From Pelodera strongyloides (taxonomy: Eukaryota > Nematoda > Chromadorea > Rhabditida > Rhabditidae): a stretch of DNA of 64,000 nt. The stretch's first letter is position 1; the number at the start of each line of letters is the position of its first letter. The translations under genes and the position numbers were made by a program. The notes beneath the pieces were generated by a model. That model had not been told where the DNA came from, searched no databases, and worked only from the letters and a program-made list of their open reading frames with translations. Shown here one piece after another: positions 1 through 9,978 of the stretch. Location of the stretch: the NCBI GenBank assembly GCA_036852015.1, contig JAANDG010000575.1, forward strand, positions 1-64,000. The letters run 5' to 3'.

Positions 1-222
1 TTTTACTGTATGTTATACTACCTTTATTTCCACTGCAGTCGACTGAAGCGATAATAATTAATCTCGAAGATCATACGGTTGTGCGCCTGTTGAGGGCATT
101 TAGCAGCGTATCGGATAAAATTCGCAAATCGAGGCTGGCGCGCAAAGTTTCTTCAATTTCAATTCCGCCTCATTATGGGTCTATCCATGATTTGCCGTTT
201 CCAACCAAGATTCTTGTTTCAG

Positions 223-1596
223 GGAGAGTCGGCAGCCGTGGAGTTTATTCTTCTAAACGGAGGAAAGCTCAATGTATTAGATGATCAAATGAGCACGCCG
301 CTCCATGTTGCGGCACGAGAAGGACACACTTTGTATGTTTTCTTTTTTTTAGCTTATTACCATAAATTGCTTAATTCATATGACCATATGACTGCTTGTA
401 CTGGATGGATTTTGAAGTCCGTAGGTGTGGTTTTTAATTTTTTTATGGATGAAGCGGTTTTAGCTCGTGTTCTATAAAAAGATCCTCATTTAAATCTATA
501 GATGTTTGTTGCTTTTTTCTGTAAACATTTACAAGCTCATAGAGTCAGAGTACATATTTAGTGAACGCTCACATATATTATGATGTTGAAACATGCAGAT
601 TAGCAGATTAAATACCACTTATTTTAAGCTGGTCCGACGGTCAGACCAAAACTTAGAATTTATAGCCATTGCTTGTGGAGATTTCGGAGATTCGGCAGCT
701 GTAAAGTTTATTCTTCTGTAAGAGGATCCTCACGTAATTCTAGAGATGTTTGTTGGCTTTTTTCTGTAAACATTTACAAGCTCATAGAGTACATATTTAG
801 TGAACGTTCATCTATATTATGGTATTGAAACATACGGAATGAAGACCACTTATTTTGAGCTGGTCCGACGGTCCGACCAAAATTTAGAATTTTGTTTATT
901 CAGGCAAGTTTGTCAACTTCTGAAACGTGGTGCGGATAAGTGCCTTCGAAATGGGGATGGCGAGACGCCCTTGGAGATTGCGGTGGAAAAGGAGCACGCG
1001 GATATTGTCACCTTGTAGGTTTTGTTATTTTGTGTGCAGTCAAAATGCGCGAAACTAGCGTTTCCATACCAGACATTAAAATAGGCGGCTGAATATGTAG
1101 TGTTTATATGGATACTAGATATAAGCAGAGCCTTCTTACTTATTAGTTAGTTTTCCTAATGTATGTTGTTCGAGGTTCGAGCGTTCTTGTCCATTAGCGG
1201 GGAGTAATGTTAGCGTGGTGTGGAAAGCTGTAAGAATCTGCATTTTTAATTTTAAAGGTTTGATTGGCGCTCTCTGCATTTCTACGGATTTTTGTTAATA
1301 TAACGGGGTGCACTTTATCTTGTTTTATCTTTTAAGGAGATAGAGTTATAGTGTAGATTGCATTCTCTATTGTTTATTGGATTTCTTTGCAAGTTCGCTA
1401 CTTTAGGTTCCGAGTGCACACGATGCGTGACGAGTTCAACGAAGAGTTTGATAATCCGATGAATCAAACGGTTGACGATGTTATACTCGATATCATGAGA
1501 AGAGCAGCCAATGGGAAGATGAATCGAGAAAAGGAGCTGGAAAAAGGGGAGGGGCCAGAGAATAGTAGTGATCCTATTAATGGAGCTGTGTCATAG
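223..1596 (+). CDS. cnt-1: ACAP/centaurin-beta ArfGAP, 3' end (last three exons)
   Basis: C-terminal part of an Arf GTPase-activating protein of the ACAP family (coiled coil, PH, ArfGAP, ankyrin), which acts on Arf6 at endosomal membranes. Exons 223-332, 904-1014 and 1407-1596 (TAG) join in frame with GT/AG sites. The first two encode ankyrin repeats (TPLHVAAREGHT, then QVCQLLKRGAD and TPLEIAVEKEHADIVTL). The last encodes the tail seen in ACAPs after the repeats (MRDEF then NPMNQTVDDVILDIMRRAAN). The ankyrin-to-tail junction and the QVC-LKRGA motif match animal ACAP2 closely. PH and ArfGAP domains lie off the left edge. An open stretch at 42-146 in a compatible frame could be a further exon but has a weak donor and no recognisable repeat, so it is not included. 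The family call is strong; the gene name assumes 1:1 orthology with C. elegans cnt-1. Confidence 0.85.
476..900 (+). repeat. decayed tandem duplication inside the ACAP gene intron
   Basis: Two ~230-245 bp copies lie head to tail. Shared blocks include ACAAGCTCATAGAGT (531 and 776) and GCTGGTCCGACGGT (628 and 859). At 688-720, between the copies, a remnant (CGGCAGCTGTAAAGTTTATT) resembles the ankyrin exon start at 231-250 (CGGCAGCCGTGGAGTTTATT), so the duplicated unit once included part of that exon. The remnant runs into a stop and is not coding. Confidence 0.75.
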
Positions 1597-1626
1597 AGAT
1601 AAGAGATTAAGGGACGTTGTAGTGTG

Positions 1627-1700
1627 AGGTTTGAAGTTTGAAGTTTGAGGTCTGAAGTTTGAGGTCTGAAGTTTGAGGTCTGAAGTTTGAGGTTTGAGCG
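1627..1700 (+). repeat. short minisatellite (TGAAGTTTGAGGTC)n
   Basis: About five imperfect 14-bp units of TGAAGTTTGAGGTC lie just after the ACAP stop codon, probably in its 3' untranslated region. Confidence 0.8.
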
Positions 1701-2345
1701 TGTGATTAGATGATAAGCATTATGTCGTGAGAGTTTGCGCTAATGTGAGAGTTTTCGAGCAATTCTGGTTTTTGTAAATTGGCATAGATTGATATTGATA
1801 TGTCTAACGACGGAGGTATGGAGAGGGATTCCGCGAGTGTTTATTAAAGTTATATTTATTCCGAATTTGAATTATGATAATAATAGTGCTCCAGGATGAC
1901 TAGTTACTAGTATCGTAGTGTTACTGCCGCCTGAATATCGCTCCCGATTTGGGCATAATTTTTCTGTACGGAATAATTACGCTTTCTCTTGTTCAGTTAC
2001 TGTATTTTTGGGTTTTTCGTTCTTTCTTTCGTCTGTATTTTACCGGTTTACTTATCTTCTTTTGTGAATACGTCATCAGCCAGTATTAATTAACTTTTTT
2101 CTTTTTAATTTTCTTGTATATATGCATTTAGATGCGTTTCCAGGTCCTTTAATTGATTTTTATACGATGAACAACACATTATGTAAATGTTTTATTGGAA
2201 AAATATCACATTTTATGTATAGTTTTCATGCAATTTGGTGTACGTTACGCATAATTATGCCTGGTTTTAGCATAATCTTTGGTAGTGTTTGTGTATGTTA
2301 ACTTGCATTTTTAACGTTTGTATATTGATTTGATGGTCTTACAAC

Positions 2346-2580
2346 TTTTAAAGCGATATAACAGCCGGTTTTTGTCGTGTATTAAACAACAGCAGTCCAA
2401 TGCTTTGCAAATGAGCATGATTGGAATTTGGAATAAAAATCGACCCAAATCGGAGCTCACCTACAGTTAGCATTAGGTACCCAGGAATGCAGTAGTACAA
2501 CACGTTTCATAAACCGGTTTATGAAACAGATCAATAGCGTTTATAAGTAAGAATGCTATTGATCTGTTTTGATAGGATCG
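2346..2580. repeat. eroded MITE fragment plus nested hairpins
   Basis: Begins with TTTTAAAGCGATATAACAGC, the end of the TTAAAGCG element family seen elsewhere in the window, and carries that family's internal CATTTGCA/TTTTTATTC-type motifs in reverse. A perfect 24-bp palindrome at 2504-2527 (half-site GTTTCATAAACC) runs into a second hairpin with stems AAACAGATCAATAGC and GCTATTGATCTGTTT. Confidence 0.6.
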
Positions 2581-3196
2581 TTCGTGTATTTTTCGAGGGC
2601 AATATTTAACTTTACACTTATACTGAACAACGAATTTATAAATGGGACACTTCAGTTTGTGCTTCAAAATATCTTACCGGTTTATTGCCTTTAGGAATGT
2701 TATGATAGTTTGTAGAATAAATATTTTATACTATGAGAATGTTTGAAGTTTGGCTTCTTGTATTGTTTCAGTCATGGTTTGATACATGTGCAAGTTGATG
2801 GTTGTTTTGAGATATTCATGAGAATGTTAGAGTTTTATGTTTGTTGGTGTGAAAGAGTGAAAGTGTAATGTCTTGAGATCTGTGTAGAATTACGTGCCCG
2901 TTATTTTCCGTAGCTGACTCTAATTATCAAAATTTGCGTACTAATTACGAATGGTCGGGTAATTAGTGATACAACAGTAATGTTTGAGTTAAAAGTCGCC
3001 GCTTATTGGAACCAAGTCTTCACATTCCATTACTTTGAACGTTTGGGAGTCCTTTAGGTGACTATTTGAAACATTTTGATTTGTGTTATTTTACGGCTAC
3101 TGTAATCGAATTCGAGACTCGAGATAATCGGTTTGGGGATACTGTAGATGTTATTATTTGGGATACTGTAGATGTTATTATTATTATTATTGTCAA

Positions 3197-3217
3197 TGTT
3201 CTTTAGACTTCTCGTCA
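3197..3217 (+). promoter_or_regulatory. acceptor site just upstream of the TRUB2-like start, possible trans-splice site
   Basis: TTCTTTAG ends at 3206 and the start codon follows 11 bases later at 3218. No coding exon precedes it, which fits a spliced-leader acceptor or the end of a 5' UTR intron. Confidence 0.4.
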
Positions 3218-6200
3218 ATGACATCCGCGCATCGATTATGGACGGCTTTACACGGTGTTATTTGTGTGTACAAACCAGCTGATACTTCAATAACGGCTCT
3301 AAAGAAGGTGTGATATTCAGATTCTTTTTTTTCAATATGCAGATAGGATCTTATGATATTCAGGTAAGGTATGGTGAGGTGTTTTACGGTTGCTTACGGT
3401 ATGGGACACGAGTATAGGTTGTGTGTGTACATTTGCCTAGCTTCATGTATTAACTGGAAAACAATTAACTAATCTATGGATAGTCAAAGAAACAGACAAG
3501 TATATAGACGTGGCCCAAGTTGAGTGTTCCACTAGGTTGTATGTTTCAGTTCATAACGAAGCGACTGGTCAATGAAATAAATGAAGTGTGTCCGCCTATA
3601 CGACCTCGTATGATCAAGGTTCCCGTTGTGGAGGAACATGCAACGGGAGCTCTTGTGGTTGTAGGAGAGAAGGAGCAACCGGATTACAGGTAATTTACTT
3701 TCGCTGATACCGTTCGTTCATCGTCACGTGAAGCTTTGGCACCGGCGCGGCTGGTGTATGGCCAGTGCGCGGCCAACGAAAAGGGGTGCGGGCTGTAAGG
3801 CTTACATTCAGTATAGGTGGCGCACCAGCCAAGTTTCCTCAGTGAATCAAATTGATATGAACATGTTTCGCATTGCAATACTACTCTAAATGTTCTTAAT
3901 AAAGAATTTCTTTTAGTGAACACCCTTTGGTTGTGGGTGGATCCGTGCGCCCTGAAGACATGAGAGTGGAGGAGATGTCGTATATGGAAGCATCGTCATC
4001 GGGACTATGTCTACTGGGCATCAATGATGGGTAAGTAGGAATTTGTCGTAGTTCTGATCCTGATGACGTCATTCCTTATCGAATCACGTTATGAAATCTA
4101 TTTGTATATACGGAACAAAGTACCAGGTCCATAGGGGAGGAGTCCGTACCGTAGAGAATAAAGTACAGTAGCCTTTTGGGCTCGAAGTGGCCCGAGATAA
4201 ATATGCCAATTCAGGTGTGACCAGTTTGAAGATGTAAGCGAAAAGAACCTGGTCAACGAGTATAGACTGGAGGGGATTCTTGGACGACAAACGAGGGAGA
4301 ACTTGGTTTGTTTAGTTTCTCGGTGGCGTGGAGGTATTTTGGGGATACATTATCTTGTTGTTGGTTATTCGTTGAAGTATTCAAGTGCGTGTCTTAAATA
4401 TACGACGGCAAGTGTCGTATATTTAAGACACGAACCCTAAACTATGTCTTATTCGGCGAACTTACAGTTCACCAGAACTTACAGTTCACCACATATGAAA
4501 ACTTTATTATTGTACAATTAGTTTGATTGCATGAACGAAAAATTGGGGTATTGGACGAGTGGGGGTCGAACCCACGACCTCTGGATTACCGGTCCAGTAT
4601 GCTAACCACTACACTACCGCCACCCACACCCAAATTTCGTTCTTGCTAGCGACTTATACGGCTCGCCTGCAACACACAGTGGGCGCATAGCACCACAACT
4701 GCCTGGGGGGTTATAAACCACAATACCAGCTAGGTGTGCATAACCGGAAAGAATTGATTAAATGAAGAAAAGACCTCTCAAGGCTGGTCAGGCCAAAGTT
4801 TAGTTTGATTGCACGAACGAAAAATTGGGGTATTGGACGAGTGGGGGTCGAACCCACGACCTCTGGATTACCGGTCCAGTATGCTAACCACTACACTACC
4901 GCCACCCACACCCAAATTTCGTTCTTGCTAGCGACTTATACGGCTCGCCTGCAACACACAGTGGGCGCATAGCACCCACAACTGCCTGGGGGGTTATAAA
5001 CCACAATACCAGCTAGGTGTGCATAACCGGAAAGAATTGATTAAATGAAGAAAACCTCTCAAGGCTGGTCAGGCCAAAGTTTAGTTTGATTGCATGAACG
5101 AAAAATTGGGGTATTGGACGAGTGGGGGTCGAACCCACGACCTCTGGATTACCGGTCCAGTATGCTAACCACTACACTACCGCCACCCACACCCAAATTT
5201 CGTTCTTGCTAGCGACTTATACGGCTCGCCTGCAACACACAGTGGGCGCATAGCACCACAACTGCCTGGGGGGTTATAAACCACAATACCAGCTAGGTGT
5301 GCATAACCGGAAAGAATTGATTAAATGAAGAAAAGACCTCTCAAGGCTGGTCAGGCCAAAGTTTAGTTTGATTGCATGAACGAAAAATTGGGGTATTGGA
5401 CGAGTGGGGGTCGAACCCACGACCTCTGGATTACCGGTCCAGTATGCTAACCACTACACTACCGCCACCCACACCCAAATTTCGTTCTTGCTAGCGACTT
5501 ATACGGCTCGCCTGCAACACACAGTGGGCGCATAGCACCACAACTGCCTGGGGGGTTATAAACCACAATACCAGCTAGGTGTGCATAACCGGAAAGAATT
5601 GATTAAATGAAGAAAAGACCTCTCAAGGCTGGTCAGGCCAAAGTTTAGTTTGATTGCATGAACGAAAAATTGGGGTATTGGACGAGTGGGGGTCGAACCC
5701 ACGACCTCTGGATTACCGGTCCAGTATGCTAACCACTACACTACCGCCACCCACACCCAAATTTCGTTCTTGCTAGCGACTTATACGGCTCGCCTGCAAC
5801 ACACAGTGGGCGCATAGCACCACAACTGCCTGTATAAGTCGCTAGCAAGAACGAAATTTGGGTGTGGGTGGCGGTAGTGTAGTGGTTAGCATACTGGACC
5901 GGTAATCCAGAGGTCGTGGGTTCGACCCCCACTCGTCCAATACCCCAATTTTTCGTTCATGCAATCAAACTAAACTTTGGCCTGACCAGCCTTGAGAGGT
6001 CTTTTCTTCAATTTAATCAATTCTTTCCGGTTATGCACACCTAGCTGGTATTGTGGTTTATAACCCCCCAGGCAGTTGTGGTGCTATGCGCCCACTGTGT
6101 GTTGCAGGCGAGCCGTATAAGTCGCTAGCAAGAACGAAATTTGGGTGTGGGTGGCGGTAGTGTAGTGGTTAGCATACTGGACCGGTAATCCAGAGGTCGT

Positions 6201-8768
6201 GGGTTCGACCCCCACTCGTCCAATACCCCAATTTTTCGTTCATGCAATCAAACTAAACTTTGGCCTGACCAGCCTTGAGAGGTCTTTTCTTCATTTAATC
6301 AATTCTTTCCGGTTATGCACACCTAGCTGGTATTGTGGTTTATAACCCCCCAGGCAGTTGTGGTGCTATGCGCCCACTGTGTGTTGCAGGCGAGCCGTAT
6401 AAGTCGCTAGCAAGAACGAAATTTGGGTGGTGGGTGGCGGTAGTGTAGTGTAGTGGTTAGCATACTGGACCGGTAATCCAGAGGTCGTGGGTTCGACCCC
6501 CACTCGTCCAATACCCCAATTTTTCGTTCATGCAATCAAACTAAACTTTGGCCTGACCAGCCTTGAGAGGTCTTTTCTTCATTTAATCAATTCTTTCCGG
6601 TTATGCACACCTAGCTGGTATTGTGGTTTATAACCCCCAGGCAGTTGTGGTGCTATGCGCCCACTGTGTGTTGCAGGCGAGCCGTATAAGTCGCTAGCAA
6701 GAACGAAATTTGGGTGTGGGTGGCGGTAGTGTAGTGGTTAGCATACTGGACCGGTAATCCAGAGGTCGTGGGTTCGACCCCCACTCGTCCAATACCCCAA
6801 TTTTTCGTTCGTGCAATCAAACTAAACTTTGGCCTGACCAGCCTTGAGAGGTCTTTTCTTCAATTTAATCAATTCTTTCCGGTTATGCACACCTAGCTGG
6901 TATTGTGGTTTATAACCCCCCAGGCAGTTGTGGTGCTATGCGCCCACTGTGTGTTGCAGGCGAGCCGTATAAGTCGCTAGCAAGAACGAAATTTGGGTGT
7001 GGGTGGCGGTAGTGTAGTGGTTAGCATACTGGACCGGTAATCCAGAGGTCGTGGGTTCGACCCCCACTCGTCCAATACCCCAATTTTTCGTTCATGCAAT
7101 CAAACTAAACTTTGGCCTGACCAGCCTTGAGAGGTCTTTTCTTCATTTAATCAATATTGTACAATTGATGGCATTTAATGACGTCATCATGCCATTACGA
7201 TCGACTTACAGATCAAAGGCCGAGTGACGCTCAAAGCTGATTACGATCACGTGACCGAACATCGTATGCGAAAGCTACTGACGCGGGTATGTTTAATTAT
7301 TGAGATTTCTTTTTTATTTGATGGGATTTAGTATGTTCACTATGATTTATGTCATCATGTCTTCATCATGGCAATGTTGTGAAGTTCGTTACTATATAAG
7401 TTTGGTGCTCTATCGCTATCCATAACTTGGAATTTACATAAAAGCTTTAGAGCTAGCCGGTCCGTGCCTCCGGTATTCCAGGCACGGCACGGGGGTCCAG
7501 GTATAGGTCCTGGTCGGTCCGACTGTTGTGCCTCTAAACTGAACTCCTTAGGTGCAATCCGAGTTCCGTCGCGTCGCATTCGATTCGGCCGAAGTGGACA
7601 TTGAGAGTGAGGAGGCGTTCGAGATGGCACGACGGGGCACACCCAGACCGAGGGTGCAGGGAGCGGTGGTTGGTTTATTGTTAGTTTAGTACTATCATTT
7701 TTTGGTGATACACTTTCCTCGTTATACTTCAGCTCAGATCTTGGCCAGGTTCTAAATACGTAAGGTAGTGTAACTTGTATGCGCGCGCGCCTCGTTTACT
7801 CGTTTTTTTTGTTTGATCACCATGAGACTTCAAGCTCAAGCGCCATGTTCTCATGCTCGGCAATAAGCTCCGATCCGGTACCGTTCTGGTTTCGCTGGAT
7901 TTACTTGATATGTGTTTAGTTAAGTAACCTTGCCTTTTAATATTACTTTAATATATAGAAGAATCTTAGGTGATCCACCGTCTCGTGCTCGAGCTCTTCC
8001 GTCCTCCCTATTTCGCACTTTCTGTTTCGTGTGCGGGCGAGAACGAGGAAATGATGAGGAATTTATGCCAGCAACTGGGAATTAGTTTGGGTGAGTGAGA
8101 GTTGAGAGTTATTATGTTTCTGTTCGTTTGTTTGCTTGTTTGTTTGTTCGTTTGTTTGTTTGTGGGCTTATTGGCTACAGAAGGAGTTTTTGATGTTACA
8201 AGAATATGTTGTATATGTTACTTATGCGTGTGCATCTTATGTGAATGGTTTTATTTTCTTTGCTCATAGTTTGTGATGTATAATATACTTAAACTCGTTG
8301 TGTTCAGGAACTACTGCCTCTCCAGTTCGACTTCAACGCCGTGGAATAGGACCACTACGGCCCAAACATGCACTTCTGGAAAAGCAGATCTCATTGCAGA
8401 ATATTGTGAGTGATTCTCTGTGTATCCCTCGTTTTTACATTAGGTCATAGTCATAGCTGAATTGTTGGATGCGCCAATAAAGTTAAATTTTTTTGATCGA
8501 TTAGGGTGGTCTAATCCAATTTACCAGGGTGGCAACTTACGTTGGCTGGCACAGGAAGTCTACTTTTGTTTAGTTGCGCAACATCATTCTCTGTCGGTCA
8601 GTACTCTCGTCGTCTTCAACAGATGCCGTTGTGGGGGAAGCAGATTCATCAGTAACAAGTGCTGCTGAAGCGTCGATAAGAAAAGTTGTCGATGCTGTTG
8701 GATTACGATCTGGGGGAATGGAACCGTATGATGCGATGAGGCCGGCCTGGCCGAGAAGTTATGATTAA
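3218..8768 (+). CDS. TRUB2: TRUB2-type TruB-family pseudouridine synthase (mitochondrial type)
   Basis: Homologue of TRUB2, a TruB-fold protein of mitochondria linked to pseudouridylation of mitochondrial mRNA/rRNA. Nine exons: 3218-3307, 3550-3689, 3917-4030, 4215-4305, 7212-7286, 7552-7668, 7970-8090, 8308-8405, 8574-8768. All phases agree; the product is 346 residues (human TRUB2 about 331). Landmarks in order: GVICVYKPAD near residue 13 (TruB YKP start), PDYSEHPLV near 74, ASSSGLCLLGIN near 102 (the catalytic-loop SGVLVLG region), EYRLEGILGRQT (the conserved Tyr and G-x-x-T), ADYDHVTEHRM, EEAFEMARRG, PPYFALSVSC, LGISLGTTASPVRLQRRGIG, and a C-terminal helix-rich tail. The residue at the expected nucleophilic Asp is Glu101 (codon 3987-3989). 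Intron 4 (4306-7211) contains the tRNA-like array; other introns are short. Family assignment is by recalled motif order, not a search. Confidence 0.85.
4389..4431. repeat. perfect 18-bp hairpin in TRUB2-like intron 4
   Basis: Arms GTGTCTTAAATATACGAC (4389-4406) and its exact reverse complement (4414-4431) flank a 7-base loop. It lies about 80 bp before the tRNA-like array. Confidence 0.85.
4552..4626 (-). tRNA. tRNA-like unit 1 (anticodon GGU, Thr-like; possibly pseudogene)
   Basis: Cloverleaf-like core with A box (TAGTGTAGTGG), B box (GGTTCGACC), T stem GTGGG/CCCAC and anticodon stem CTGGA/TCCAG around loop CCGGTAA. The anticodon reads GGU. Position 33 is C instead of U, and the acceptor stem pairs poorly in the standard register. 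Confidence 0.55.
4834..4908 (-). tRNA. tRNA-like unit 2 (anticodon GGU)
   Basis: Core identical to unit 1, 282 bp further on. Its spacer has one extra C in GCACCCACAACTG. Confidence 0.55.
5115..5189 (-). tRNA. tRNA-like unit 3 (anticodon GGU)
   Basis: Core identical to unit 1, 281 bp after unit 2. Confidence 0.55.
5397..5471 (-). tRNA. tRNA-like unit 4 (anticodon GGU)
   Basis: Core identical to unit 1, 282 bp after unit 3. Confidence 0.55.
5679..5753 (-). tRNA. tRNA-like unit 5, last on the minus arm (anticodon GGU)
   Basis: Core identical to unit 1. Its spacer is cut off at 5832, where the inverted arm begins. Confidence 0.55.
5865..5939 (+). tRNA. tRNA-like unit 6, first on the plus arm (anticodon GGU)
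   Basis: Same core as unit 1, opposite strand. With unit 5 it forms the inner part of the palindrome. Confidence 0.55.
6148..6222 (+). tRNA. tRNA-like unit 7 (anticodon GGU)
   Basis: Core identical to unit 6, 283 bp further on. Confidence 0.55.
6431..6510 (+). pseudogene. tRNA-like unit 8 with a 5-nt insertion in the D arm
   Basis: The core is 80 nt because GTGTA is repeated in the D-arm/A-box region (TAGTGTAGTGTAGTGG). This disrupts D-arm geometry, so this copy is the least likely to be functional. The 5' flank also differs (GGGTGGTGGGTGG). Confidence 0.6.
6717..6791 (+). tRNA. tRNA-like unit 9 (anticodon GGU)
   Basis: Core identical to unit 6. Confidence 0.55.
7000..7074 (+). tRNA. tRNA-like unit 10 (anticodon GGU)
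   Basis: Core identical to unit 6. The array ends about 80 bp later at the second TATTGTACAATT. Confidence 0.55.
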
Positions 8769-8780
8769 GTGTAGAGATTA

Positions 8781-8961
8781 ATGTGTCATGTGTCATGTGT
8801 CACGACACATATGTGTCATGATAATATGATACATGTGTCACTTAAAAATGTGTTCACATCTGTGTCATGATGTGTCATGACACAGATGTGAACACATATG
8901 TTCATGTGTCATGACACATGTGTGTCATGTGCCATGACACATATGTGTCATGATAATATGA
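8781..8961. repeat. cluster of nested palindromes built on TGTCATGACACA
   Basis: ATGTGTCATGACACAT-type palindromes follow one another, including arms TGTGTTCACATCTGTGTCAT and its complement. The stretch can fold into several alternative hairpins. It lies just after the TRUB2-like stop codon. Confidence 0.85.
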
Positions 8962-9730
8962 TAAAATCATAAACTTATCCGTGAGAGTTGAGGACTCTGA
9001 GGTTGAGTGGCTAGCTTATTTGTAGGCTGGCTGGACTTGGATTGTAGGATAATGATGTGCGTAGTGATAATGGTAGTGTTTAGTTTACGATAGTAGAATA
9101 TCTGAATCGAAAGTGTAGTAGAATAATGTGTGCTTTTCTCCCGTAAGGCCCAGGTTTTATTTAGGGCATCGGAAGAAGCGTTGCACTTAAAACTTGGTTC
9201 GTTGTTTCCTCAATAACTACAACGCTGTGAGAGTTTACAGTACTTTATAGTCTTTTCACTTTGCTTCGATATTATTTTATGTGAAGGCTTTAGTATTAGG
9301 TTAGCTTATTTGGTAGTGAGAGTGAGGTAGCATTTTATAGGTTTATATGCGCCCTACCAATGTTTGAGCTAGTTGTGATATAATGGTGTGCGTAGTGATA
9401 ATCTAGTTTCATTTACATGCAAATAAAACTCACCCTTTAGCCGTTCTGTTGTTTATTTCTTCTTATTTTGTGAATGTTGTTGTTTTCTCATATGTGCAAG
9501 TTCATAAATTATGTACTAAAACATTTGTTTTATATTTTATGAATTACTGTAATCACGGCATGGAATTTGTCGTAGTTTTGCTATTTTACGATCACATGCT
9601 GAAATCATTTGAATAGTATCATGGAGAAAGATTGGAAATGAGAACGGTCTATTGCATCTTTGACCCCGAACTATTCATTGCGACGTTTGCCAGTCGCAAC
9701 GTGGGTGGTATCCACAAACAGTGCGGTAGG
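8962..9730. other. intergenic stretch before the tRNA-Glu gene
   Basis: AT-rich sequence with no supported exon. An AATAAA at 9422-9427 is a possible poly(A) signal but is far from the TRUB2-like stop codon. Confidence 0.4.
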
Positions 9731-9802
9731 TCCCAGGTGGTCTAGTGGTTAGGATTCGTGGTTTTCACCCACGCGGCCCGGGTTCGATTCCCGGCATGGG
9801 AA
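9731..9802 (+). tRNA. tRNA-Glu (UUC)
   Basis: A 72-nt cloverleaf. Acceptor TCCCAGG/CATGGGA has one mismatch at pair 6-67. A box is TGGTCTAGTGG. Anticodon stem CGTGG/CCACG surrounds loop TTTTCAC (anticodon TTC, U33 present). T arm is CCGGG-TTCGATT-CCCGG and the discriminator is A. Sequence and arms match animal tRNA-Glu. Confidence 0.92.
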
Positions 9803-9978
9803 GTTGTTTTGCAGCTTTTAATTTTGTTAGCATTGCATGCTTGTAATTAGCACCTGCGACTAGTAATGGTGCTGGATTGCATTTTTTTGTGTTCATCATG
9901 GTTTATAAGTTAAACAAAGTAGCATTTTCCAGAGTTTTGTTACAATCCTAAATGTCACGGTTTTATGAATTTTGGTTG

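Larger units (their letters stand above)
1597..3206. other. intergenic region between the ACAP and TRUB2-like genes
   Basis: No coding exon was found. It holds the ACAP 3' UTR minisatellite, AT-rich sequence, and one eroded inverted-repeat element (2348-2580). A short ATG frame at 1800 (15 codons) is not supported. Confidence 0.5.
4508..7166. repeat. palindromic array of ten tRNA-like units, flanked by a 12-bp direct repeat
   Basis: Five ~282-bp units in minus orientation (from 4552) are followed by five in plus orientation (to 7074). The arms meet head to head: gacttata ending at 5785 and its complement tataagtc starting at 5833, with a 47-base loop between. Units are nearly identical, each with a 75-nt tRNA-like core and a spacer ending in ...CTTTGGCCTGACCAGC. 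The core is bracketed by an imperfect inverted repeat (GAACGAAATTTGGGTG against ATACCCCAATTTTTCGTTC), so each unit also folds back by itself. TATTGTACAATT occurs at 4508-4519 and again at 7155-7166, which looks like a target-site duplication or the ends of the inserted block. The whole array sits in intron 4 of the TRUB2-like gene. Confidence 0.9.

Noticed and set aside
2384..2465. Possible exon between the ACAP and TRUB2-like genes (good acceptor, open frame)
   Set aside because: It lies inside an eroded MITE copy, lacks a usable donor, and the TRUB2-like start exon at 3218 already explains the N-terminus.
5741..5932. Minus-strand frame MGVEPTTSGLPVQYANHYTT
   Set aside because: It is a conceptual translation of the tRNA-like units across the palindrome centre, a well-known type of false protein.
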